A DNA stretch of 64,000 nucleotides. Origin: Liopterus haemorrhoidalis. Its lineage: Eukaryota > Arthropoda > Insecta > Coleoptera > Dytiscidae. Of this stretch, positions 20,304 to 31,465 are shown piece by piece. Position 1 is the stretch's first letter. Each line of letters starts with the position of its first letter. The translations under genes were made by a program, and so were the position numbers. The notes beneath the pieces are model-generated. The model was given only the letters and a program-made list of their open reading frames with translations. It had not been told where the DNA came from and made no database searches. The stretch lies in the NCBI GenBank assembly GCA_963971575.1, contig OZ020620.1, positions 42,942,924 to 43,006,923 of the forward strand, given 5' to 3'.

Positions 20304-21446
20304 AAGGGATGGGAAAAAAACATCGATGTAACGAAAACATCGATGTTTTTACCATCGATGGTCAGCTGGCGATAGTATCGATAAAACATCGATGTCTACT
20401 ACCGATGTCGATGTTTAAACTTTGAAATTCAGAAACTACCGCTAGAGGCGCTGGAATCTTAAAAATTTAATTTTTATTAAAATTAGTACACAAAATATAA
20501 GCGCCATCTATTTTGATATAACAATACCAATAGTGTTAGTTTTTATTCTTCTTAGCAGTTAGCAGAATACGAAAAAATAAGAAGAAACTTCTAATTTTTG
20601 TAAACAATGCGAACGACCAACGACGCCAACACACTTTTTCATTTTGAGTCTTGTTTACACTTTCCCAGTTGTTATTCCTCCAATCCCTTTTTGTAAGTTG
20701 TCATTAGCTATTTTTTTATATATTGAAGTTGGCTTTTCCTGAACAAAATGATCAAAAGCTTCAATTCATCGGTAAAAGTAACTAGAATTGAAAATCTAGT
20801 TCCGCCTAAAACAAAGGAATAGACTTTATTTCAACTTAAAAAAGTATAAAAATAATTGTGTGACAGTGTTATTTTTATGTTAAATAATATAAAATTAACA
20901 TTAAGATTACTATATTAGTATTGTAATAAAATTCAATATTTCATTTTAGAAATGTAAAAATAGTAAGGTCTGTTCCTTAGGTTTAGGCGGAACTAGATTT
21001 TCAATGCTAGTTACTTTTACCGATTGATTGAAGCTTTTGATCATTTTGTTGAGGAAAAGCCAACTTCAATATATAAAAAAATATCTAATGACAAATTACA
21101 AAAATGAAAATTGCGGTTAGTTCCGCCTTATCGTTTAAAATAGACTGTAAGTACAAATTAGTATTATTATATTGGGTATAATAATATTAATGTGAAATTA
21201 ATTACTATTAAAAAGGAATATTTCTATTTCAAAATCTAATAAATGCTTTTTGTGTATTATGTGTTACTTTCTTCGTATTTTATCTACATTATTAAATAAA
21301 ACCTATATAATATAAAGCTTTTTTTAATATTAATAAAACATCGATGTTTCCGATACATCGATGTTTTTCCTTCGATGTTTTTTTCAACATCGATAGTAAG
21401 GCGCCGATGTTAAACATCGATGTCTTGCCTTCGATGTACAACCCTA
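20304..21446. mobile_element. Non-autonomous hAT-like element with ACATCGATGT arrays
   Basis: The exact 8-bp target duplication gtaggaac flanks it (20296-20303 and 21447-21454). The ends are aagggatggg and the inverse of tagggttgtac. Both ends are packed with acatcgatgt (about nine occurrences of cgatgt-type words at each side). The insertion splits a LINE tail. A fold-back pair (20692-20838 versus 20963-21110) lies in the middle. There is no transposase frame. Confidence 0.85.
20692..21130. repeat. Fold-back repeat inside the hAT element
   Basis: The arms at 20692-20838 and 20963-21110 are reverse complements over ~145 bases (both with gaagttggcttttcct and aagtaacta). The word ggcggaact occurs three times around them (about 20803, 20983 and 21119), alternating in orientation. 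It is probably a second nested non-autonomous element. Confidence 0.75.
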
Positions 21447-21699
21447 GTAGGAACCAATATATAGAGATAAAATAATAATAGTGTATAAAGATTCATTGCT
21501 AACTACTTCTCCACAGCCGATTTGACATAGACTGTAGAGTCGACATATTTCATGACACAATTGCGCTTAAAATTGTAGCACGTTTTCTTCGCAAATTCCC
21601 TAGCAGTATTTCAACCAATGTGAGGTTAGTTGACATCAATGATTTCAAGGAGTTTGTAGGGACATAACAAGTCTTGTATGACTTTGTCACGACACCGTA

Positions 21700-22035
21700 G
21701 AACATTAGCCGCTATCAGCCTTTGGCACAGTCTATCATTTTATTTTACTTGAAAAGCTTGAATCATATGGCTTCCGAGGTATATATTTCGAATTTATAAA
21801 AAGCTACCTGTTTGATAGAGAACAAATGGTCTGCGTCAACGAAAGTTTCAGTAAGAGCAGTGCTGTTTTTTGTGGTGTACCGCAAGGAAATATTCTTGGC
21901 TCTTTACCATTTAATATTTATATAAATGACCTTATGTCCTTAAATATTAACGGCACTATAATTGCATATGCAGACGATACAGCTATTTTTTTGAAAGGTG
22001 ATTCCTGGGAAGATATATTTTCGAATATGTAAAAA
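21700..22035 (+). pseudogene. Reverse transcriptase fragment of a non-LTR retrotransposon
   Basis: A continuous frame runs from about 21709: SAFGTVYHFILLEKLESYGF, then IKSYLFDREQMVCVNES, CGVPQGNILGSLPFNIYIND and AYADDTAIFL. This covers the RT motifs AFDTVDH (first catalytic Asp changed to Gly here), GVPQG...LGPLLFxIYINDL and the YADD box. It stops at 22030. Only about a third of an RT domain is present and neither end is intact. The substitution at the AFD position would inactivate it. Confidence 0.8.
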
Positions 22036-22127
22036 AATTTTGCCAAGGTAAAAACCTGTTTTTAAATTTTTTAGATGTATTTGAATCATTTCTAATAGTG
22101 TTTATAAATCAAATAACAAAATTTACC

Positions 22128-22190
22128 AGTCTAGATACGTACGAAATCCTGAAATATGTGAAAATTTACACTTCACATCTATTTTTTGAT
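22128..22190 (+). mobile_element. HTR repeat, 3' end fragment
   Basis: gatacgtacgaaatcctgaa, then atgtgaaaatttacacttc is the HTR hairpin end without its body. Confidence 0.5.
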
Positions 22191-23295
22191 TTACAAATAT
22201 ATATTTTAAAATATTTTATTTTTTATAATTTTTCCGATTAGTTTGTCCATACCATGTAAAAATGTTGTAGCAGCAAATGTTGTACGGTTTATCAAATTGT
22301 TTACAGAGAAAACTGATAGATTTTTATGGTCTTCACAAATAATTTGACAGTAGTCGATAAGTATTTAGGAAAAGAATTAGATCAATCAGCTCAACAACAG
22401 TTCATCCATTTATTTGAACCTTTTTTCTAAATCAGTTTCTTAGGTGATTGCTATCGGAAATCAATCTATTCCCAAATCGAACTTGCTTTATTAGAGGTGA
22501 ATTTGCAACTAAAACTAATTAAAAAACTAATTTAATATTTATATTTATATAAGTTACAATTAGGACAATAATACATTTAATTTTTATGTATTACATTGTA
22601 TTATATGTCGCAGTTCAAGTACATTTTTAACAAGGTCATCTTCAACATGTTTTAGCAATGTTGACAAAACACATTGTGTCTTAATGGGTTTTTAAATGTA
22701 GTTTTGGTATGTATTTTAAATCGCCTGCAGTATTCATTGAAACCATGGTTAAACCATATCTTATCAATGCGATTAAACATAGTAAGTAGTATAAAAATGT
22801 TAACCATCCTTAAAAATATTTTTGGAATGTAATGAAATGAATGGAAAATGATTCATTATAAACCAAAACATACCTTTATATACGGTATTTGTTTGAAACG
22901 TCGCACCTCGAATAACTCTTTTATTTTAAGAGATACAAAAAATTCTTTAGAAAAAAGATAAACTAGACAAAAGGGTCCACTTAAGGACTATAATAAGAAT
23001 TCTGCATCACTTCCGGTTTCATCGGAAATTGTTTCAACTTTTTATCTAGCATAGGGAATCGGTACTTTAATTTTTTTTCTTGTAATTAGATTAAATCAGC
23101 TGTACAAGGATATCAAAATATTATACTTTTAACCATTTCAAAATGGAAACCTTACAAAATAATAAATAACATAAATCGTACAAACAAGCAAGCTTTGAAA
23201 ATGATTTTGTTACACAAAAAACCCAAATAAACCTGCAAATTTTCTTGCCTGTTAGTACAAGTTTGATATTAAAGGTGATAACATCAAATAGTTTG
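22191..23295. other. No recognisable gene; AT-rich spacer
   Basis: No conserved frame. cgaaacgtcgcacctcg-like sequence near 22900 may be the left end of the transposase remnant that follows, but no matching right end was found. Confidence 0.4.
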
Positions 23296-23299
23296 TAAT

Positions 23300-23562
23300 T
23301 ATGGCGTACGTTATTCAAATGAAGAAATGACAGATATGGTTCTGACATTCGGGGAATGCCAAATAAAATCTGTTAGAGCCCATCAACTCTACCAAGAAAG
23401 ATATCCTGAAGGTAAAGGTTAGAAGACTTAGAACATAGGGTAAGAACAGCCATCAGGGAAATTCAAGAGCATATCGTTCTAAATGTAATGGAAGAGTTTA
23501 TTACGAATGAGAAAATGTGAGGATAACAACGACGGTCATATTGAACATTTGTAAATTTTCCT
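23300..23562 (+). pseudogene. Mariner-like transposase with DUF4817-type N-terminus, internally deleted
   Basis: The sequence encodes YSNEEMTDMVLTFGECQIKS and VRAHQLYQERYPEGKG, matching the helix-turn-helix start (xYSNxEYxDMxxxxGxCxxN...YxxRFP) common to this transposase group. It then jumps straight to LEHRVRTAIREIQEHIVL and, after a shift, EDNNDGHIEHL-stop, the typical C-terminus (NGGHFEHL). The entire DDE catalytic core is gone. TIRs were not identified. Confidence 0.65.
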
Positions 23563-24465
23563 TAGTTTATTACTAACTTTAGTCATATTTTGTTTTATTG
23601 CTTTCCTAGTTACATAATGTTATATCGTTTTATAATTTAGTTTCTGATTTGTATGTAATTTGAACCATTGACAGTTACAAACCAACTGCGTTTTAATATT
23701 CGTTTTTGTCAATATGTTTAACCATGAAATTTCGGTTACTTCTATTCAAAATAGATCAATTTTTCTTAGAATACTAAAGTAGGACACGTTTTATTATTAG
23801 GACATTCTAATTTTATTAGTTTTATGATGACTAGATGACGGACAGTTGTGCCTATTGACGCAATCGATCAATAAAAACATTTAATAATTGCCCTGAATTA
23901 CTGGCCATTAGATTAACAATTCATATCAGAATACAGTAACTGCTGAGATCATTGCTAAGTCATCAATCTACTGTTGTCATTCACTCGATGATTTGTTTTC
24001 TACTCAGACTCAGCGGCGTATCAGACATGAGACTTGATGAAACAATATTGTCTTACTTTCACAAAAGGGCTACATAATAAATACTTTTAATTATAATTAC
24101 AGACGACAATACCGAGTAAAAGAATATTCATTTATTTATTGCCGAACATCTGTAAGAACAGTATTATTAGTTGTTTTTATTTGTTCATTTTGATACTATA
24201 ATTTCCCACTGAAATCCTAGACTTAATATGGTGGCTTAGCACATATTTTAGGGTTTTGTAGTTATGTAGTAAGCAAGAGCGTTGTGATTAGAGTTACCAA
24301 CCGTCCAGAATTGGCCTGGATTGTCCAGGAATTGAAGTTGCTGTGCAGAATCCAGGTTGAATGTCAAAATATCCCGGAATTTCAGAGAAAGCTTTTAAAA
24401 AATTCTTTTTGATCGTACATTCATCTTAACAATATTTTTTGTTTTGAGTTCCTGATTATTTATAA
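23563..24465. other. No recognisable gene; AT-rich spacer
   Basis: Nothing supported except agggttttgtagttatg at 24250-24266, which resembles the HTR subterminal word. Confidence 0.4.
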
Positions 24466-24737
24466 CAGCGGTGGGCAAACTTTTTGAACCGTGGGCCACA
24501 TTGACCATATAACAGAATGGCGCGAACCCCACAAAATATTTTGGTGCCATATGAAAGTGACGACCAAAAACAATGGCCCCACGTCGATTTTTAAAGTGCA
24601 GAGAAAAAAACACGATCTCGCCTCCATTTTCAATTTTTTTCACTTTAAAAAAGCAATTGTTTGCGGATATTGGCGGGCCGCATTAAATGTCTACAAGGGC
24701 AATATGCGGCCCACGGGCCACGGTTTGCCCACCGCTG
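24466..24737. mobile_element. hAT MITE (CAGCGGTGGGCAAAC ends), 272 bp
   Basis: Perfect 15-bp inverted ends, cagcggtgggcaaac and its complement, are flanked by an exact 8-bp target duplication atttataa (24458-24465 and 24738-24745). It is GC-rich inside and non-coding. The insertion appears young: both duplications are intact. Confidence 0.95.
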
Positions 24738-24832
24738 ATTTATAACAATATAATTTTCGATTTATTATTATTATTACTATGTATAAAAGTTGACCATCAG
24801 GCTTGTATAATAATAAAAATAAAAACATGAAA

Positions 24833-25640
24833 AAGCTTTGGCATGCTTATACAACTCTTTGACCCGCACATAGGAAAAATACTAAAACATCTAAAAAACA
24901 TACCCCCCTAAAAATATAAACAAATATGTGCTCATCGAAAACAAATTTTTTTTTTTAAATTTTGAGTAGGGTATCAAATGAAAGCCCTTAGTACGTGGAT
25001 TAACGATCAAATTTTTATTTTTGCAAAATAAATTATTTTGAAGTGATTTTTGCCAAAATTGTGCGAAAAAAATTTTGTCTCACACCCTGTAGCCCAGATG
25101 ATTTAAACTAAAACTCTAAAAAAATTCTAAGTAATGTACATTGGTGTGAATCGAAATAGTACAACAGAAATTTTTGATCAGATTATGTTTTCGGAAAATA
25201 ACGCATTTTTTGTGGTTTTTGGTTCACAAAATACAAAAGTTATACCAATGTAAGACACTCACATGCAAGGCGTGCGATAGCGTAATGGTTAGAGCACTGG
25301 TGTCGTAAGCTAAAATGCGCTGGAATCGAAGGGTTTCGAGTTCGAGTACGGAGTGAATTTTATTTTTTCTGTTTTTTTTTGCATTTTTATTATGTTGAAA
25401 TTATTTTGTCAAAATTCTAGTTATATTTGGACAAATGTTGCATTTAATTTTTAAGAGCGTAAATTTAATAACCAGTCTTATTATATGATTAACAGACGAT
25501 AAATTATTTTAAAAATATCGTTCATTTTGCCGTGATTACTACAAAGTAAAATTTGTCCTACACACTCAGCATACCGCCTTCACTTATTATATACCTGCGA
25601 AACCCTGAAATGTGTGAATATTAACACTTCACATCAATTT
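24833..25640 (+). mobile_element. HTR repeat, 5'-truncated copy
   Basis: Nearly identical to 26930-27725 from tttggcatgcttatacaac to the hairpin end. The microsatellite and 5' word are missing. The hairpin end adjoins the mariner fragment that starts at 25641, as if it had inserted into it. Confidence 0.75.
25268..25355 (+). other. tRNA-like cassette in HTR repeat
   Basis: gcgatagcgtaatggttaga resembles an A box/D-arm, and gagttcgagtacgg a B box, about 60 bases apart. The cassette runs in the same direction as the repeat. The sister copy at 27375 lacks about 28 bases between the boxes. Confidence 0.55.
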
Positions 25641-26031
25641 TTTTTTAATCACAATCGATTTTGGTCGATCTTCACGAGGTTCATCACTGAGGGACGCACG
25701 ACCACGACGAAATTCTGCAAACCAATTGTAAACAGTCTTTTCTGATGCTGTTTCATTACCAAAAGTTAAACGAAGCGAATCTATGCATTGTTGTTGAGTT
25801 AGGTCTTTACTAAAATCGTAAAATATCATCCAACAAAAACCTTCACGAGTAATATCCATTTTTTCACAAACTTGTTTTTTTTAAACGCTCACTGTTAACC
25901 AACTCCACGGTCAATTTATAAGCTGCCACTGATTTCACAATAACTTATGTCAAATTTTACGAATATGGTAATGACACATTTCAATATTGCCATCTAGTGG
26001 TCGTTTGTAAAAACATAAAAGGTAACCCTCG
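25641..26031 (-). pseudogene. Mariner (irritans-like), 5' fragment with TIR
   Basis: The minus-strand 5' TIR (inverse of ttttgtaaaaacataaaagg region) ends at 26031 beside TA. The frame 25629-25859 encodes MDITREGFCWMIFYDFSKDL and TQQQCIDSLRLTFGNETASE, then KTVYNWFAEFRRGRASLSDE, the DNA-binding domain with no stop. It is cut off at 25641 by the HTR hairpin end. The continuous frame suggests a relatively young copy. Confidence 0.85.
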
Positions 26032-26079
26032 TATTTTGCTTGATGAGCTCTGTTGGTTCAACTTGATCCATGAGAGGAA

Positions 26080-26145
26080 GGGAAGGAGGGAGAGAAATAC
26101 AGAGGTGGAGAGGGAGAAGAAGAAGAGAGAGAGAGAGAGAGACAG
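26080..26145. repeat. Purine-rich GA tract
   Basis: Repeated GGAGA/GAGA units, longest (GA)n run near 26126-26143. The long frames across it on both strands are compositional. Confidence 0.8.
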
Positions 26146-26459
26146 ATTGACTGAAGGATTCAATGTCTCATTAAAAATTTTCCATAGGTTGTCATTCAAG
26201 AAACGTTGCCCTACGGTGTATAAAATTATCTATAAGTATTTAAGTATTAAGACATTATACATATCATTATTTTGTCCATTTTGACTACTTTTTAATTCAA
26301 GAGTGTTCCACATTCAGCTACTGTACTAAATAACTAATATCATGTTAGACCGCCTTTATTCGTAATACTTTCAAATAAGTCACAGTCCGATACATAAAAT
26401 AAAATTATACGCCTTCATAATTATTATGGTATGGATCTAATAGGTTATTAACTCATGTA

Positions 26460-26725
26460 TTAATAGTTTTTCAGAGAATTACTTAATACATAATTTGTTA
26501 CCAGATAAAAATACCGAATAATATATGGTAATAACAGAGATATCGACAACGTTAACAACAACCATTCAACAAGTTTTTTGAATAAGATAGAAAAGGGGTT
26601 TATGACCTCAATCCACTGTTTCATAAGAATAGAAGGACAACCAATTACAGCACTACCTCCAGTATAGTCCAGGTAATCGGTTCCACCAATAGCCCGGACT
26701 ATTTGAAACCGGAGTAATCGAGAAA
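26460..26725 (-). CDS. Candidate terminal exon of a host membrane protein
   Basis: A minus-strand open frame ends in TAA at 26460. After a possible acceptor (ttttttgtacgtatttag, exon from 26725) it reads RLLRFQIVRAIGGTDYLDYT, GGSAVIGCPSILMKQWIEVI and a hydrophobic stretch VEWLLLTLSISLLLPYII, ending SNSLKNY. A single membrane-spanning segment near the C-terminus with a basic flank is likely. AATAAA on the same strand (26360-26355) lies ~100 bases past the stop. Codon use is more balanced than in the spacer frames. No family was recognised. The acceptor leaves phase 1, which does not fit directly to the phase-2 donor at 37250. It could still be a chance frame. Confidence 0.4.
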
Positions 26726-26773
26726 CTAAATACGTACAAAAAATGGTTCGGTTTTCGTAATTCATTTTTTATT

Positions 26774-26820
26774 AGAGTTTTGTAGGTATGACCAAAAAAC
26801 CCTTATACCGTCATTTTGTC

Positions 26821-26864
<44 letters not shown>

Positions 26865-27725
26865 TTCTGTCTGTCTGTCTGTCTGTCTGTTCGGTAAAAA
26901 TTGTAGCCAAACGGCTAAATCTAGAGAGTTGAAATTTGGCATGCTTATACAACTCTTTGACCCGCACATAGAAAAAATACTAAAACATCTAAAAAACATA
27001 CCCCCCTAAAAATATAAACAAATATGTGCTCATCGAAAACAAAAATATTTTTTTTAAATTACGAGTAGGGTATCAAAAGAAAGCCCTTAGTACGTGGATT
27101 AACGATAAAAATTTTATTTTTGCAAAATAATTTATTTTGATGCGATTTTTGCCAAAATTGTGCAAAACAAATTTTGTCCCACACCCTGTAGCCCAGATGG
27201 TTTAAACTAAAAATCTAAAAAAAATTCTAAGTAATGTATATTGGTGTGAACCGAAATAGTACAACAGAATTTTTTGATCAGATTATGTTTTCGGAAAATA
27301 ACGCATTTTTTGTGGTTTTTGGTTCACAAAGTACAAGAGTTATACCAATGTAAGACACTCACATGCAAGGCGTGCGATAGCTTAATGGGTTAGAGCACTG
27401 GTGTGAAACGAAGGGTTTCGAGTTCGAGTACGGAGTGAATTTTATTTTTTCTGTTTTTTTTTTGCATTTTTATTATGTTGAAATTATTTTGTCAAAATTC
27501 TAGTTATATTTTGACAAATGTTGCATTTAATTTTTAAGAGCGTAAATTTAATAACCAGTCTTATTATATGATTAACAGACGATAAATTATTTTAAAAATA
27601 TCGTTCATTTTGCCGTGATTACTACAAAGTAAAATTTGTCCTACACACTCAGCATACTGCCTTCACTTATTATATACCTGCGAAACCCTGAAATGTGTGA
27701 ATATTCACACATCACATAATTTTTT
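26774..27725 (+). mobile_element. HTR repeat, full-length copy with (GTCT)n
   Basis: Starts tagagttttgtaggtatgac, followed by a (GTCT)n tract (26820-26890), the tRNA-like cassette and the hairpin end (gtgtgaatattcacac at about 27696). It is the same strand and very close in sequence to 24833-25640, which suggests that the two derive from recently active sources or a local duplication. Confidence 0.8.
27375..27432 (+). other. tRNA-like cassette in HTR repeat, shortened
   Basis: gcgatagcttaatgggttag (A-box-like) and gagttcgagtacgg (B-box-like) are only ~30 bases apart, because the middle present at 25268-25355 is missing. Confidence 0.5.
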
Positions 27726-28479
27726 TTTAGTGCAGCTAGTCTTTAGTCGCACTATTTGTGCAAACAATCCTGTACTTTACCCCAACATTTTTCATCGTAG
27801 ACAAATGTTAATAAAATATCTGTATTTTATCAAATGACTTTTAAGTCGGGAGCCAATAAAAGATAGCAAAATTATATTATTTACATTTATTAATATGCTG
27901 ATGCATACGGAATATTTCACAAAACTATTGTGATAAAAACCTGTTTCAAAAATATGGTTTCTACAAGTGGTTCTAATAACAAAGATCAAGTTATATATGC
28001 GCAGAAAATACCAGTTTTATTAATAGGCAATGTTAGACGAATTAGCAGTTATCATTTTATGGCATGTCTATAATATTTTTTTCAAATTTCATAAGTTGAA
28101 GAGGTTAAAAACCTCTTTCATGTCCATATTAGTGAAGAACATATTTTAAACTGTCAAAATTCGCAATATCAAGATTGCGAAGAATTTTAAAATCTCAATA
28201 ATAAGAGAAGTTATTGTTATTATCTGATTGTAAAAGTAAACCTTAAATAAGCACCGAGTACTATAGAAACACCTCGATATCAAAAGAATTAAATCACAAA
28301 GTTAGTAAAAAACCTTAAAAATAATTTTTTTCTAAAAATCAACATTTTCATTAAATTAATATAGCTCAGTCGCTGAAACGGCGCAGTGCGTCATTTTGCG
28401 TCATAACTTCAATGACAAACTTAGTGACGAAAAAATAACTAAATCGATTTTTTTTGCATGTGAATTATAGACTAATATT
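27726..28479. other. No recognisable gene; AT-rich spacer
   Basis: attatagactaatattc just before the next hAT element resembles HTR subfamily B. No coding sequence is supported. Confidence 0.4.
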
Positions 28480-29664
28480 CAGAGCTGGGACTTACTTCAA
28501 GTAAAATACTTGAAAAAGTACTTCAAGTATTTTTAAGTACTTCAAGTACTTTACTTCAAGTACTTTTTAAATTTTGCAATTGTACTTGGTACTGCAAGTA
28601 CTTCTATAGAAATACTTACTTGATACTTGTTTTCGAAAATAAGTCGTACTTCAAGTAGTTCAAAGTACTTGAAGTATTAGAAAGTACTTGCAGTAGGTGA
28701 AAGTACTTGAAGTTATTGAAAGTACTTGAAGTAGTTTAAATACTTGCAGTAGTTTCGTAGCAGTTTTTACGCAGTACTTTTAATTATTTTCAGAATTTTA
28801 ACGGACAAGACACAAGAATGAACAAGTTCTTTAATGTGTAAATGATAATAGTTGGTTAAAGTCTTAGTGTCTTAGTACTTAATGAATTGAATTTATAATT
28901 TCCATAAATTTCAATTACTTACATTTGTTTAAATCAATAAAACGAAAAATACGTCTATGTAGTCACCGTTTCAATAACGGGAACGGGAGTTCCGTATTAG
29001 TTTGAGGTAGGTCCAGCGTTTTGTCAACTAAGTGCAGTGGTAACTTACACCACAACGATATAAATTTATTATGAAAATAAAGTTATAATCCGTCTCAATT
29101 TGTAATACGAAACTAGATCTGGTTACTTTGGTGACTGTTATGGTGTAAACAGACTTTGGCGTATCCGTGTGAACCAATGCTATGATAATATTATAAATGT
29201 ATTGTCAATATACAACATAAAAAATGAACTTTCCCTGTTAGTTACGTATTACAAAATGAGACAGATAATATGATTATTATTTTCCATCCTTTCTTTTTGT
29301 CTCACGATATCCGTGGTCAACTCTGCCTAACATGTCTTCTGACAATAAGTTAGTATAATATTATCGGGTAAGTATAGTATTACTATTATTATTATTATTA
29401 TTGTACTACATATTTTATATTTTTTTAGTACTTGAAGTACTTTGTAGTACTTGAAGTATTTTTTAGTACTTGAAGTATTTTGTAGTACTTGAAGTACTTT
29501 TTCCGGTACTTGAAGTACATACTTCAAGTACTTTTCATAAATACTTGTTACTTCAAGTACTTTAAATTTTTTACCAGTACTTGTACTTGCAAAAGAAAGT
29601 ACTAGGTGCAGTACTTGATACTTGGTACTTCAAGTACTTTTCATCAGTACTTGGCCCAGCTCTG
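28480..29664. mobile_element. Non-autonomous hAT-like element with AAGTACTTGAAGTA arrays
   Basis: The ends cagagctggg and its exact complement (29655-29664) are flanked by an exact 8-bp duplication ctaatatt (28472-28479 and 29665-29672). Roughly the first 270 and last 240 bases are arrays of agtacttgaagtact-type words; the middle is ordinary AT-rich DNA. No transposase. Frames in the arrays are translations of the repeat. Confidence 0.9.
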
Positions 29665-29934
29665 CTAATATTGCACTTTACTCTTTTATTTTACTAAAAC
29701 ATACATTTTGAAGTCATATTTAGTTTGTATTCGATAGTCATTTTGAAGATTTACAAATTTTAAGTGTTAATTTAATATAGGGACATGTGTATTGGTATCC
29801 CTGAATAAAATATGTCATTTAATAATACGTCTGTTGTGTTTTGATACATGACTTATGTTCAAATATCTAACTTATAGTAATTTCTAAAAACTATTTATTA
29901 TAATTTCTAATTTATTACTATTATTATTTATTTA

Positions 29935-29980
29935 TGGGAGGGCAAGTCTAGCGGAGGTATCTCTTCGCCACTGGTTTTAT
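29935..29980 (-). mobile_element. hAT element end (CAGTGGCGAAGG type)
   Basis: gggagggcaagtctagcgg and cttcgccactg match, in reverse, the sequence at 39879-39925. Only one end is present at each place. Confidence 0.55.
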
Positions 29981-30530
29981 TTTATTTAGTCAATAAATTA
30001 ATCTTATTTGTACTCCAGTTTTACCGATTTCTATTTGTAAATTATTCTTTACTGTTTGAAATGTAGGTTTATTTTCAACTATAATGTCAAGAATTTACTA
30101 TGTGAAATAGTCTTCATACTTCGTATTCTTCAATGAAGTTAATAGAAATTTTACCGAATAATTACTGTACAATTTAATTAAGGTTACTATAAATAAATAT
30201 TTGGAGAATATTGCAAAACAACGCTCAAAACATGACCTTTATGAAAATTTATAAATGTTTATTTAACACACATTATTTATTGAAAATTTTTTAAGATCGC
30301 AGTTGTTTTCTGATTTTTTTCATTTTACAATGTTTATAAATTTGTTTCTAATGCGCATTTTGAAATTAAGAACCATTATCATGTGCCCGAAAGCACGTAG
30401 AAACTTGTTAAATACAACCAAAATATTAAGTTAAATTTCAATAAAACAAAATAAACAATAACTGCGTTAATATACTTTGAAATTTTTTACTTCTTATGAA
30501 TTATATAACAATAATATTAATTAATGTAAT
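29981..30530. other. No recognisable gene; AT-rich spacer
   Basis: Nothing supported. Confidence 0.45.
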
Positions 30531-30534
30531 CCTG

Positions 30535-30610
30535 TGGCTGCAAGCGTTAAATCGTTTGTACGTGCTGTTTGACCGCTGAGCAAGGGTATGGACATGAGTT
30601 CAACTACCTA
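30535..30610 (+). mobile_element. Possible tRNA-derived SINE head
   Basis: tggctgcaagcgttaaatcg resembles a type-II tRNA A box, and gagttcaactac a weak B box 50 bases later. The rest of the element could not be delimited. Confidence 0.3.
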
Positions 30611-30841
30611 TGTCAAATAATTTGTGTAAATATATTTGTACAAATTACAGTTTCTGCTTAGCCGTTCGCAACCGGCTATAAACTGTAGTTGCCTTTCTGT
30701 GCACGCTAAAAAATTGACGTAATACTGATCATATTACTCGTAAATGTACACAGATTGATAATATTGTTATGAAACCTGGAAACTAGAGGTCTAAATTCAC
30801 CTCGGGCTGTTGCGACAATGACGATGAATATTAATTAATCA

Positions 30842-31265
30842 CCGCGGAAACGAAGGTAGACATATTCCACAAAATAACCGTGCCATTACTAACGTATTCA
30901 TCTGAATCATGGACGACAACAGAATGCTACATAAGCAGGGTGCAAAGCATGGAGAGATTTATCCGAAAAATAGAAGGAGAAACCAGAAGAAACCAAATCA
31001 GGAATGAAGTATTTAGAGAAAAACTGACAACAAAACCATTAAGAACAAACATACAGGAAGAGCAACTAAGGTATTTTGATGGGACATATGATGAGAATGG
31101 GTGAAAACAGAATAGTTCGTAAAGCTTATGAAGTAAGACTCCCATAAAAAAGGACAGTCGGAAGGCTGAGAAAAACATGGCAAGGAGAGGTGAAACGAGC
31201 AATGGAAGAGAGGGGAATGAACTGAAATCTCTAGCGCAGGACAGAAAGAAATAGAAAAACTTTTG
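30842..31265 (+). pseudogene. Non-LTR retrotransposon ORF2 C-terminal remnant
   Basis: The frame 30880-31104 encodes MPLLTYSSESWTTTECYISR, VQSMERFIRKIEGETRRNQI and RNEVF. A shifted frame continues LRYFDGTYDE / WDGHMMRMGENRIVRKAY-like and VGRLRKTWQGEVKRAMEERG. This is the conserved tail after the RT of insect LINEs (PxLTYGSExW...RFLRRIEG.TRxDxIRN...GHxMRM...GRPRxxW). Frameshifts and stops make it dead. Confidence 0.75.
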
Positions 31266-31465
31266 AAAAAGTAATTCAGAAACACAAACGTGTCTAAAAT
31301 GCAAAACGAAAACTCGCACAAGCCTCACACCGAAAGGTAGAGAGGGTAAGGATTAAGTTATTAAGTAATATTAACCATAGACTTCAAACGTCTAGGTGGC
31401 ACATAGGACAAAGAAAGTAAATTCTGATTCTTTTTGATGCTCCGCGATTATGGATGCCCCACGCT

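Noticed and set aside
29327..29527. Minus-strand frame with repeated VLQV/KYFKYYK residues
   Set aside because: Translation of the AGTACTT array of the hAT element.
30927..31328. 133- and 102-codon hydrophobic minus-strand frames
   Set aside because: Shadows of the LINE C-terminal sequence on the plus strand; the A-rich coding strand makes the reverse look membrane-like.
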